Shown here piece after piece: positions 1 to 6,943 of a DNA stretch of 8,295 nucleotides. The stretch is from assembly GCA_900549455.1 (NCBI GenBank), contig UROM01000076.1:1-8295 (forward strand). The letters are read 5' to 3'. The notes beneath the pieces were generated by a model. The model was not told where the DNA came from and ran no database searches. It saw nothing but the letters and a program-made list of their open reading frames with translations. The translations under genes were made by a program, and so were the position numbers. How positions within the stretch are numbered: the stretch's first letter is position 1; the number at the start of each line of letters is the position of its first letter. This DNA is from an uncultured Collinsella sp. GTDB lineage: Bacteria; Actinomycetota; Coriobacteriia; Coriobacteriales; Coriobacteriaceae.

Positions 1-28
1 GGCAGCGTCAGATGTGTATAAGAGACAG
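1..28 (+). other. Nextera Read 1 adapter ending in Tn5 mosaic end (library artefact)
   Basis: The first 28 bases match the 3' part of the Illumina Nextera Read 1 adapter. Positions 1-9 are the adapter stem and 10-28 are the 19-bp mosaic end AGATGTGTATAAGAGACAG. The published adapter starts five bases earlier (TCGTC), and these are missing here. This is synthetic sequence, not chromosome and not a native transposon end. Genomic sequence starts at 29. Confidence 0.97.
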
Positions 29-936
29 GTGTAGACCATGGGCTTGGCCTCGCGGTAGCCCGGCAGCGGCTCGGGGCAGGGGTTCGAAGCCCACGTAAGG
101 GTATCGCCCACGCGCACGGCCTCGGGGTCCTTCAGACCCGTGACCACATAGCCGACCTCGCCGACGGTCAGAGCATCGACCGGCGTCTCGGCAGGGCGCT
201 TGACGCCCACGCCGTCGACCAAGAAGTCGCCCTTGGCCTGCATCATGCGCAGGGTGTCGCCCTTTTTGATGGAACCGTCAAAGACACGCACCGTGGCGAC
301 GACGCCGCGGTACTCATCGAAGTACGAATCCAGAATAAGTGCCTTAAGAGGGGCATTTGCATCACCCTTGGGAGGCGAGATCAAAAAGACGATGGACTCC
401 AGCAGATCGTGGATGCCCTCGCCGGTCTTGCCCGACACGCACACGGCATCGTCGGCGGGAATGGCCAGATCGTCTTCGATCTCGGTCTTAACCTCGTCGG
501 GGTGCGCCGAGGGAAGGTCGATCTTATTGATGGCCGGAACAATGTCCAAGTTGGCGTTCATGGCGAGCGTCGCGTTGGAGACGGTCTGCGCCTCGACGCC
601 CTGAGTGGCGTCCACGACGAGCACCGCACCCTCACAAGCGGCCAGCGAACGCGAGACCTCGTAGGTGAAGTCCACGTGGCCCGGCGTATCGATCAGGTTG
701 AACTGATACGTCTCGCCGTCGTCGGCGTCATAGGACACGCGGACGGCATTGGACTTGATCGTGATGCCACGCTCGCGCTCGATGTCCATCGTGTCAAGCA
801 GCTGCGACTCCATGTCGCGCTCATCGACGGTATGGGTGAGCTCGAGGATGCGGTCACTGATCGTGGACTTGCCATGGTCGATATGCGCAACGATCGAGAA
901 GTTGCGGATGTGGGAAATGTCAATTGAAGTATTCAT
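29..936 (-). CDS. lepA: Elongation factor 4 (LepA) GTPase, 3' part missing
   Basis: This is the N-terminal half of EF-4/LepA, a ribosome-associated translational GTPase related to EF-G. The first 302 codons are present of the roughly 600 usual for the family. The protein begins MNTSIDISHIRNFSIVAHID. The GTPase motifs are in order: P-loop AHIDHGKST (residues 17-25), switch I ERGITIKS (55-62), DTPGHVD (83-89), NKID (137-140) and SGKTGEG (168-174). The G5 motif has SGK where SAK is more usual. A domain II barrel follows (about 180-285), and the readable part stops just after the PLPGYREAKP region leading into domain III. The coding frame runs into the adapter at 28/29, so the truncation comes from library construction. 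The ATG at 934-936 gives the family N-terminus. No good Shine-Dalgarno precedes it. The rpsT terminator lies just upstream, so lepA probably has its own promoter or depends on read-through. Confidence 0.96.
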
Positions 937-943
937 GCGGACT

Positions 944-949
944 ATCTTA
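944..949 (-). promoter_or_regulatory. Candidate -10 box for a leaderless lepA mRNA
   Basis: On the minus strand TAAGAT (fits TANNNT) ends seven bases before the lepA ATG. A transcription start seven bases after a -10 box would fall on the A of the ATG, the geometry of leaderless mRNAs, which are common in Actinobacteria. No recognisable -35 is seen and no Shine-Dalgarno stands between box and start. Only 24 bp separate the lepA start from the rpsT terminator T-run. Inference only. Confidence 0.35.
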
Positions 950-960
950 CCCGAGCGGTA

Positions 961-998
961 CAAAAAATGGAGCCTGTTCCATAAAACAGGCTCCATTT
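961..998 (-). terminator. Rho-independent terminator of rpsT
   Basis: A perfect 14-bp inverted repeat (965-978 and 985-998, arm AACAGGCTCCATTT) encloses a 6-base loop. On the minus strand it is followed at once by a run of T (complement of 962-967, overlapping the arm end). It starts 34 bp after the rpsT stop, which fits an intrinsic terminator for rpsT. The plus-strand side lacks a T-run, so it is directional. Confidence 0.92.
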
Positions 999-1032
999 AT
1001 GCGCGTAATCTGTGTGGTGTGAAATTTACAAC

Positions 1033-1299
1033 TTAGGCGTTGATGCTGTTCACGAGCTTGGCAAGACCGGACTTACGGTTGGAAGCCTGGTTCTTGTGGA
1101 TGACATGCTTAGCGGCAGCCATGTCGAGACGCTTGGTGACGGTCTTGAGGGCAGCCTGGGCCTTCTCGGCGTCGCCCTCGGCGACGGCGGACTGGACGTG
1201 CTTGGTCAGCGTCTTGAGCTCGGACTTGACAGCCTTGTTACGCATGCGAGCTGCCTCATTGGTGCGGATACGCTTCTTCTGAGACTTGATGTTTGCCAC
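1033..1299 (-). CDS. rpsT: 30S ribosomal protein S20
   Basis: S20 is a primary 16S rRNA-binding protein of the small ribosomal subunit. The 88-residue product starts (V/M)ANIKSQKKRIRTNEAAR, the family N-terminus, and ends KSGLAKLVNSINA. It is rich in Lys, Arg and Ala and would be largely helical, matching the usual length of about 85-90 residues. The open frame continues 23 codons upstream to 1368, but the GTG at 1297-1299 gives the family start. AAAGGA (complement of 1309-1314) lies 9 nt before it as ribosome binding site. The gene is monocistronic: it has an extended -10 promoter, a leader hairpin and its own terminator. In E. coli S20 controls its own synthesis at translation; whether that happens here cannot be seen. 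The neighbouring lepA and holA are a common bacterial context for rpsT. Confidence 0.97.
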   Translation of the reverse strand: MANIKSQKKRIRTNEAARMRNKAVKSELKTLTKHVQSAVAEGDAEKAQAALKTVTKRLDMAAAKHVIHKNQASNRKSGLAKLVNSINA

Positions 1300-1326
1300 T
1301 TCTGGAGTTCCTTTCGAGTTCCTTGC

Positions 1327-1364
1327 AAAAAATGTATGACACCTCTGAGACACGGTGAGGTCAT
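1327..1364 (-). promoter_or_regulatory. Hairpin plus U-tract in the rpsT leader
   Basis: In the predicted rpsT 5' leader, arms ATGACCTC (complement of 1357-1364) and GAGGTGTCAT (complement of 1336-1345) can form an 8-bp stem with a 2-nt bulge and an 11-nt loop. Three bases later comes a run of six T (complement of 1327-1332). This resembles a weak terminator or attenuator, or a 5' stability stem, 28 nt upstream of the rpsT start. Function is inferred. Confidence 0.4.
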
Positions 1365-1374
1365 GCAAGCGCCT

Positions 1375-1383
1375 ACTATAGCA
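1375..1383 (-). promoter_or_regulatory. Extended -10 promoter of rpsT
   Basis: The minus strand reads TGC TATAGT: an extended -10 (TGN) followed by a hexamer matching TATAAT at five of six bases. Transcription would start near 1368, giving a leader of about 70 nt. A perfect TTGACA lies upstream (complement of 1413-1418), but the 32-nt spacing is too long for it to be the matching -35. Confidence 0.6.
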
Positions 1384-1432
1384 CGCTCCCCCTCAAAGGG
1401 ATAGAACGAATTTGTCAAATAGGCAGGTATCA

Positions 1433-2395
1433 TCACGATTTTCTCAAGATGTTCGTAATCCAGAGCAAAAGCGCGGTCTGAGAATCGGCCGAACCCTTGA
1501 GCGCGAGTTCAACATCGACGGCGCCCTCGAGCGCGGCAACGAGCTCGGTCATCGAAAAACGACGCGCCCAGGTAAGGTGATTCTTGACCTGCCAGGCCTG
1601 AAGCTTGAGCGTCGCGGCGAGCTCACGCCCCTGCCCACGAGAGTCGAGTGCCTTGGCGACGATCAGCTCACGGATGCGACCGCATAGCAGCGTGTAGGTC
1701 CACACGTAGCTCTTGGAGGGCAGAAGCTTAAAGAGCTCGAGCGAACGCCGCATATCGCGAGCCGAGACGGCGTTGAGGAAGTCCCAGGGCTGAACCTCGG
1801 CCGTACGCACGATCCAACGCTCCACGTCGGCAAGCTCAATCTGGGGCGCCTCGACCATCTGGGCGAGCTTTGCCAGGTCGTTATCGAGCATGCGCGTGTT
1901 TTCTCCCGAACGCGAGACGAGCTCCTCGGCAGCAGCCGTCGAGATAGACTTACCGTGCTGCGTCGCCATCTGTTGAACGCGGCGCGGCAGTTCCCAGCGC
2001 TTGGTACCCGAGCAATCGACAATAGCCTTCTTGTCGATCTTGGCGATTGCCTTATACAGGCGCGTATTCTTGGCAAGTGAGTCGGCGATGATAAGGCAAA
2101 CCGTCGTGGGGCTGGGGCTTGCGACGTACTCGACGAGCGGCTCCGAGACCGCCTTGGCAAGCTTGGAGCAGCCGTCGAGGATCACCAGGCGAAACTCGCT
2201 ACCCATGGGAAAGGTGTTGAGCGAGCCGATGATCGACTCGATATCGGGATCTTTGGTCATATCGCGTTCATCGAGGTTGAACTCAACCATACCCGACTTT
2301 TCCAAGCGAGCTTTCATACGCGAGACGGCGTGGTCGCGCTTGACCCCATCGGTACCGACGATCAGATATGCCGGCAGCAGACCAGTTTCGGACAT
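1433..2395 (-). CDS. holA: DNA polymerase III subunit delta (clamp loader)
   Basis: Delta opens the beta sliding clamp and works in the clamp-loader complex at the replication fork. The 320-residue product has the usual HolA length. It starts with a short strand into LPAYLIVGTDGVKRDHAV, followed by an AAA+-like fold lacking a canonical Walker A motif, as is normal for delta. The pattern continues with RLVILDGCSKL (69-79), VCLIIADSL (99-107), a middle domain around AAAEELVSRSGENTRML (154-170) and an all-helical C-terminal domain (about 205-320) containing VQPWDFLNAV. I chose the ATG at 2393-2395 because AGGGG/GGGGAG (complement of 2400-2406) sits 4-6 nt upstream. An in-frame ATG at 2435-2437 would add 14 residues but has a poorer binding site. 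The gene lies 78 bp after comEC with no clear terminator between them, so co-transcription is likely. Confidence 0.9.
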   Translation of the reverse strand: MSETGLLPAYLIVGTDGVKRDHAVSRMKARLEKSGMVEFNLDERDMTKDPDIESIIGSLNTFPMGSEFRLVILDGCSKLAKAVSEPLVEYVASPSPTTVCLIIADSLAKNTRLYKAIAKIDKKAIVDCSGTKRWELPRRVQQMATQHGKSISTAAAEELVSRSGENTRMLDNDLAKLAQMVEAPQIELADVERWIVRTAEVQPWDFLNAVSARDMRRSLELFKLLPSKSYVWTYTLLCGRIRELIVAKALDSRGQGRELAATLKLQAWQVKNHLTWARRFSMTELVAALEGAVDVELALKGSADSQTALLLWITNILRKS

Positions 2396-2473
2396 TGCGC
2401 TCCCCTCTCGCAGACTCTCGAATTCGTACCGTGCCATTTTAGCCCACGGGTTGGTCCCGCGCCAACGGCAGCA

Positions 2474-4777
2474 TCACGGTCGCTGGCATCGCATAGCAAA
2501 ACCGGTTACGGTCGGCGAGACGGTAATGTCTCCTTGTTCGATGGTGCAAGCGAAAGCGCCGCCCGCTTCCTTAACGGCATCGATGCAGGCATCCGACGGA
2601 TGGCCGTAGCGGTTACCCTCGCCCGCGCTCGCGATAGAGAGCTCGGGTTTAAGCGTGCCCAGCAGGTCTGTGTCGACGGAAACTTTTGAGCCGTGATGCC
2701 CCAGCTTGAGCACATCGATATCACCCACCTCCTGTACAAACTCGCGTTCCTGATCGAGCTCGGAATCACCAGTGAGGAGCACGCGCAGGCTCTTGCCTTC
2801 CTGAGCATAGGAGAGCAGCAAAACAAGAGAGTCCTCATTGCCCTCGCCATCCACCGTGTCAAACGGCCACATCACACGTGTCCGAAATGCGCCGATATCG
2901 ACCGTGTCTCCGCAAGCAACCTGCCGATACGCTACGCCGGGGCGATTCAGGACCTCAGCAGGCGCGCCGTCAAGCGCATCGGCCGCGACCACAATGGTTC
3001 CAACCGAAAACTGATCGAGCACATCGGGAAGACCACCCCAGTGATCCTCATCCCAATGCGTCACAAAGACGGCATCGATATGGTGGACGTTATTGCGAAC
3101 CAGCGCGCTCACCACGCGCTCATCAAGCCCACAGTCGACGAGCGCCACGGTCCCACCTTGGCGGATAAGAATAGCATCGGCCTGGCCAACATCGAGTACC
3201 GTTACCGAAGGCGGCGAGAATCGATCCCAGTAGACATACGGAATCGCAGCCAAGAGCACCAGGCATGCAAGCCCTACCGCCATAGGACGTGCACGGGGAC
3301 GCGGCCACCAGACCAGCAGAGCCGCCAGCAAACACGGCACCAGGTAAATCCACATGCTATCGGGCGGCACACTCACGGATGCACCCGGAACGGCGGCAAA
3401 GAGCTGCTCAAAGAACAGTGCGCACCGGGCGGCAATCATGGGCACAACGAGTGCCCAAGCTTGCAACGGCGCCACAAGCGAAAAGGGAACCAGCACGATC
3501 GACACAGCGAGCAGCAGACTCACCACCGGACCAATGACCGCATTCGCCAACGGAGCAATGAGCGAGAACGTACCAAAGGCAGGAATGGTGATGGGCAGCG
3601 TCGCCAGTTGCGAGGAAAGCGTGACGGAAAGCATGCCGGCAATACCCGTTGGCACACCCAGCTCTCCCAAAGCGTAGGTGGCGTACGGGCAAAAGCACAA
3701 GATGGCAAAGACGCTGGCACATGAAAGCTGAAAGCCCATCTCGAACAGCACCGTCGGCCGTAGTAGCACAAAGATTGACATGGTTACGAAGAGTGCCGAT
3801 GCGCCATGCCGGCGGCGCCCCGCGCCGTTTACGACAAGCGTCGCAAAGACCATACAGCACGCGCGCACGGCCGAAGGCGAGGCGCCCGTAAAGGCAGCGT
3901 AGCCCACAAGCGTTATCGCCAATATCGCCCGCTGAAGACCACGTGAGCACCGGGTCTTTTGCAATACGCCCTCGATTACATACCCCACGATAGCCAAATG
4001 GCTGCCCGAGACGGCGATAAGATGTGCCGTTCCCGTCACCGAAAACCAGTCGCCCGCTGGCTGGGAGCGCAGCTCGGCCGAACGACCGCAGACGACACCG
4101 GCTATGAGCGCACGCGCCGGGTCGGTCGCAGGCGCGATGGACGCAAGCAGCCCATTTCGCAGCCGAAGCAGCGGCCCCGGAGAGCCCTCGTCGACCGACG
4201 CCAACCGGATGACCTTCACTTTTCGCAGCTCGCCTCGAAGCACGCGTGAGCGCCCATACGCATCGTTCTCAAAGAGCGAAATTCGACCGATAGCACGTAC
4301 ATGCGAACCGACGTCGAGCTCGCGATCACACGACAGCCGCAACTGACCCAAACGCTTTTCGCCTGCATACGCATCGCAGGTATAGGAGTATGCACCGTCA
4401 CTGATGGACGGGTCGCCGTGCACAACAAACTCGAGACTGCTCGCAGCCCGATTATCCAGTGCGCTCGAAGCACGCAGCGCCCCGATCGCCCAACCCGCGG
4501 ACACGACCGCCCCCGCCAAGAAGCCAAGGCCCGCGGCATAAAGCCATCGTCTCCACCGCACAAGGCGCATACAGGACCGAGCCAATACGATGCAGGCCGC
4601 AGCCGCAACGGGAATGGCCATAAGCGACGCGACGGACGCTGCCCGCTCTCCCAACAGCAAATCGGCCGCCATGTTAAGTACCAAGCCACAGCTCACACAC
4701 AAGCCGGCACAAAGCGCCATCGTCCACGGCATCAATGGTCGTGGTGGCATCACTTGCTCGCGATCGGTCGCACTCAT
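2474..4777 (-). CDS. comEC: ComEC/Rec2 DNA-uptake channel with metallo-beta-lactamase domain
   Basis: ComEC forms the inner-membrane channel that takes up single-stranded DNA during natural transformation. The 767-residue protein has the full three-part layout. Hydrophobic segments (about 17-100) flank an N-terminal OB-like region (about 114-190). The competence domain (about 220-510) has many membrane segments and the hallmark GTAHLIAVSGSHLAIVGY (249-266). A C-terminal metallo-beta-lactamase domain begins SVTVLDVGQADA (524-535). It keeps the metal/nuclease motif HWDEDH (574-579), LTGD (668-671) and GHHGSK (693-698), so it appears catalytically competent. Cys134 and Cys150 in the OB region could form a disulfide, a trait reported for the B. 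subtilis protein. The ATG at 4775-4777 overlaps the comEA stop as ATGA, implying translational coupling. A TTG at 4789 is possible but less likely. No comEB-like deaminase gene lies between comEA and comEC. Confidence 0.95.
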   Translation of the reverse strand: MSATDREQVMPPRPLMPWTMALCAGLCVSCGLVLNMAADLLLGERAASVASLMAIPVAAAACIVLARSCMRLVRWRRWLYAAGLGFLAGAVVSAGWAIGALRASSALDNRAASSLEFVVHGDPSISDGAYSYTCDAYAGEKRLGQLRLSCDRELDVGSHVRAIGRISLFENDAYGRSRVLRGELRKVKVIRLASVDEGSPGPLLRLRNGLLASIAPATDPARALIAGVVCGRSAELRSQPAGDWFSVTGTAHLIAVSGSHLAIVGYVIEGVLQKTRCSRGLQRAILAITLVGYAAFTGASPSAVRACCMVFATLVVNGAGRRRHGASALFVTMSIFVLLRPTVLFEMGFQLSCASVFAILCFCPYATYALGELGVPTGIAGMLSVTLSSQLATLPITIPAFGTFSLIAPLANAVIGPVVSLLLAVSIVLVPFSLVAPLQAWALVVPMIAARCALFFEQLFAAVPGASVSVPPDSMWIYLVPCLLAALLVWWPRPRARPMAVGLACLVLLAAIPYVYWDRFSPPSVTVLDVGQADAILIRQGGTVALVDCGLDERVVSALVRNNVHHIDAVFVTHWDEDHWGGLPDVLDQFSVGTIVVAADALDGAPAEVLNRPGVAYRQVACGDTVDIGAFRTRVMWPFDTVDGEGNEDSLVLLLSYAQEGKSLRVLLTGDSELDQEREFVQEVGDIDVLKLGHHGSKVSVDTDLLGTLKPELSIASAGEGNRYGHPSDACIDAVKEAGGAFACTIEQGDITVSPTVTGFAMRCQRP

Positions 4778-5484
4778 ACGCAAATGCAATCTTTGATTTT
4801 GGCGAGCTTCTTCTCACCAATCCCCGATACGCGCATCAGGTCATCGACTGAGGCAAAAGCACCGTTCTTTGTCCGCTCATCGATAATCGACTGAGCCATA
4901 GAAGGCCCGATGCCCGAAAGCGTCTGCAGCTCCGCCGCACTTGCCGTATTGATGTTCACGAGCCCCGACGAAGACCCCGCGCTAGGAGTCGCGCCAGCAC
5001 CGCTTTCGGCCCCGCCGACCGCCGCAGTCGCTTGTTGCTCCCCCACTGTCGGAACATAGATCTTTTGGCCATCTGTGATCTTGGACGCACGATTAAGCCC
5101 GGTCACATCCGCCTCGGCCGTAAGCCCTCCGGCGGAATCGATCGCTTGGGACACCCGTGCTCCATCTTTGAGCCGATACACGCCAGGCCTCACAACGGCG
5201 CCATCTACATCGACGTACACCTCGGCAGCAGAGGAGCTCTTGGCCGAAGACTCATTGGCATCATCATGAGACACATCACCATCCCCGTGCACATCCGAGG
5301 AGATCGTCTCATCACTACGCTCAAACGACACGCCGCTGGAGCGGCTATTAAAACTTGCCATCGCTAAGCCACTCGCGGCGGCAATGACAACCAGAATCGC
5401 CACCACCACCGCCTTGTGACCGAGTAACTTGCCCGCCAAGCGGTCCATCCGTTTAACCCGTTCGTGTTGCTCGCGCTGCGCCAT
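4774..5484 (-). CDS. comEA: ComEA membrane-anchored DNA receptor for transformation
   Basis: ComEA binds incoming double-stranded DNA outside the cytoplasmic membrane and passes it to ComEC. The 236-residue product has a short, charged N-terminus, one membrane anchor (about 24-46, GHKAVVVAILVVIAAASG) and a Ser/Asp-rich linker (about 47-86). A SLBB domain follows (about 88-146, from VYVDVDGAVVRPGVYRL to KIYVP), then a Gly/Ala/Ser linker. The C-terminus is a helix-hairpin-helix DNA-binding domain (about 174-236) with the LVNINTASAAELQTLSGIG signature and a second hairpin at VSGIGEKKL. The protein ends in CICV, with two cysteines close to the C-terminus. ATG 5482-5484 was chosen because a strong GGGAGG (complement of 5493-5498) lies 8 nt upstream; the frame stays open to 5547 without such support. 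It is the first gene of a comEA-comEC-holA run. Confidence 0.95.
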   Translation of the reverse strand: MAQREQHERVKRMDRLAGKLLGHKAVVVAILVVIAAASGLAMASFNSRSSGVSFERSDETISSDVHGDGDVSHDDANESSAKSSSAAEVYVDVDGAVVRPGVYRLKDGARVSQAIDSAGGLTAEADVTGLNRASKITDGQKIYVPTVGEQQATAAVGGAESGAGATPSAGSSSGLVNINTASAAELQTLSGIGPSMAQSIIDERTKNGAFASVDDLMRVSGIGEKKLAKIKDCICV

Positions 5485-5549
5485 AGCAAACACCTCCCAA
5501 CACCATCGTGTCAGGAAACGAACGCCGCAGCTTCCGCACGTCCACACCA

Positions 5550-5579
5550 GTTTTAGCGGTCAAACCAAAAGCTGACCAA
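5550..5579 (-). promoter_or_regulatory. Candidate comEA promoter with internal inverted repeat
   Basis: The minus strand has TTGGTC (complement of 5574-5579), an 18-nt spacer and TAAAAC (complement of 5550-5555). Each matches consensus at four of six positions, so support is weak. Within it, at 5558-5577, lies a perfect inverted repeat GGTCA-N10-TGACC, placed between the two boxes as an operator might be. Transcription would start near 5543, about 58 nt before the comEA ATG. No other convincing promoter was seen in the 214-bp thiI-comEA gap. Confidence 0.3.
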
Positions 5580-5655
5580 AACCTTGCGGGAACATGTCCA
5601 TTTATTCAGGCACACGTCAGCGAATGAACATCTTGACATCATTTGCCCAGATAGC

Positions 5656-5688
5656 AAAAGACCGACGATACAGGCGCATCGTCGGTCT
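5656..5688 (-). terminator. Rho-independent terminator of the mihF-gmk-rpoZ-thiI operon
   Basis: A perfect 11-bp inverted repeat (5659-5669 and 5678-5688, arm AGACCGACGAT) has an 8-base loop and is followed on the minus strand by a short T-run (TTTTGC). It begins 10 bp after the thiI stop codon. The T-run is short, so termination may be incomplete. Confidence 0.82.
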
Positions 5689-5698
5689 ATGCAGGCAA

Positions 5699-6943
5699 TT
5701 ACTCGTGATCTTGGTAAATCTCACGCGGAGCAAGCTCCGGATGTTTGCGCTTTAAGGTCTTAGGGGCCTTATACGTGTTGCTGGAGAAGTCGATGTACTC
5801 GGTCTGCTTAAGCAGGCGCTCGATCATCTCCTCGTGGTCGAACAGCTCCCAGGCCTCGTGCACGGCATCGAGTTTGGCGTGCGTCTCGGGACGACGCGGC
5901 ATAAACAGCGTGCAGCAGTCGGGCGCTGCCTCGGTCGAAATATCGAACGTGCCAATCTCCTGAGCGCGCGCAATGATCTCCTGCTTGTCAGACCCGATGA
6001 GCGGACGGAACACGGGAATCTTCACGGCCTCGTTGACGGCCATGATGTTCTCGAGCGTCTGGGAGGCAACCTGACCAAGCGACTCGCCCGTCACAATGGC
6101 CTTGGCGCCCTCGATATGCGCGATGCGCTCAGCAACCGAATACATAATGCGGCGATACATGATCACACGCAGGTTGCTGGGACAGGTCACCGAAATCTCG
6201 CGCTGGCAATCGCCAAACGGAACGACATACAGACGGCCGATCTGGACGCCCGGCTCAAGGGCGCGAATGATGTCCTGCACCAGATATTCGCTGGTATCTG
6301 GCGTCTGCGGACGACCGGAAAAATGCACCGGCACGCACACGGCACCGCGACGCGCGAGCATCCAGGTCGCCACCGGAGAATCGATGCCCGACGACAGAAG
6401 CGTCACGACCTTACCGGCAGACCCCACCGGCAGACCGCCCACACCACGCTCGGAGCGCGCGTACACGTAGACGCTGCCCTGAACCACGAGCACGTGCACC
6501 ATCGCGTCGGGATCGTGCATCTGGACCTTTTTATCGGGGAACGCCTCGCACAGCACCTCACCAACCTGTCGGTTGATATCAATCGAGGTGAGTTCGTAAT
6601 CGGTGTTGGAGCGCTTGGCGTGTACCTTAAACGAGTCGAAGGGGCCAAACTCACGCAGCGCCTTTACAGCCGCCGCGCAGTACTCCTGCGGGTCGCGATT
6701 GGTGTGATAGGCCAGGGAGACACGGGCAACGCCGGGGACGGTGCGGATGACACGCGCCGCCTCGTCGGCTTGATGCTCGTTAAAGGTCACGAGGATATAA
6801 CCGGAAATTCGAGACACGGCATTCACGGAAAAGGCGGCCAAAGCCGCCTTAATGTTATCCATGAGGATATGCTCAAAATGTGCGCGGTTCTTGCCCTTCA
6901 GTCCAACCTCGTGATAGTGGACCAGGCAGACGCGAGCTGCCAT
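5699..6943 (-). CDS. thiI: ThiI, tRNA 4-thiouridine synthase / thiamine sulfurtransferase
   Basis: ThiI adenylates U8 of tRNA and transfers sulfur to make 4-thiouridine; in many bacteria it also serves thiamine thiazole synthesis. The 414-residue protein has an N-terminal ferredoxin-like and THUMP region (about 1-170, including SFKVHAKRSNTDYEL at 104-118). A PP-loop ATP-pyrophosphatase domain follows (about 177-400). The PP-loop reads LSSGIDSPVA (183-192), with Ser at 185 where Gly is usual in SGGIDS. The sulfur-carrying cysteine is probably one of the pair in APDCCTLFMP (340-349), resembling the Bacillus DCCT motif. The protein stops at the PP-loop domain and lacks the C-terminal rhodanese domain of E. 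coli ThiI, so sulfur likely comes directly from a cysteine desulfurase, which is not in this window. ATG 6941-6943 follows the rpoZ TAA with no spacer, pointing to coupled translation. Confidence 0.95.
   Translation of the reverse strand: MAARVCLVHYHEVGLKGKNRAHFEHILMDNIKAALAAFSVNAVSRISGYILVTFNEHQADEAARVIRTVPGVARVSLAYHTNRDPQEYCAAAVKALREFGPFDSFKVHAKRSNTDYELTSIDINRQVGEVLCEAFPDKKVQMHDPDAMVHVLVVQGSVYVYARSERGVGGLPVGSAGKVVTLLSSGIDSPVATWMLARRGAVCVPVHFSGRPQTPDTSEYLVQDIIRALEPGVQIGRLYVVPFGDCQREISVTCPSNLRVIMYRRIMYSVAERIAHIEGAKAIVTGESLGQVASQTLENIMAVNEAVKIPVFRPLIGSDKQEIIARAQEIGTFDISTEAAPDCCTLFMPRRPETHAKLDAVHEAWELFDHEEMIERLLKQTEYIDFSSNTYKAPKTLKRKHPELAPREIYQDHE

Noticed and set aside
29..936. Broken or pseudogenised lepA
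   Set aside because: The frame is intact to the last genomic base and all GTPase motifs are present; the gene ends only because the insert ends.
1300..1368. N-terminal extension of S20 in the open frame upstream of GTG 1299
   Set aside because: Family members begin at (M)ANIKSQ, a ribosome-binding site precedes the GTG, and the upstream stretch is the leader and hairpin.
1413..1418. Perfect TTGACA as the -35 box of rpsT
   Set aside because: It is 32 nt from the TATAGT box, too far for one promoter, and no -10 lies at normal spacing. The extended -10 explains the promoter without it.
2693..3724. 343-codon plus-strand open frame opposite comEC, rich in His, Arg and Gln
   Set aside because: Antisense shadow of comEC, whose reading frame has clear family motifs throughout.
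5633..5638. Plus-strand TTGACA in the thiI-comEA gap as a promoter
   Set aside because: No -10-like hexamer at 16-18 nt, and it would transcribe antisense to thiI.
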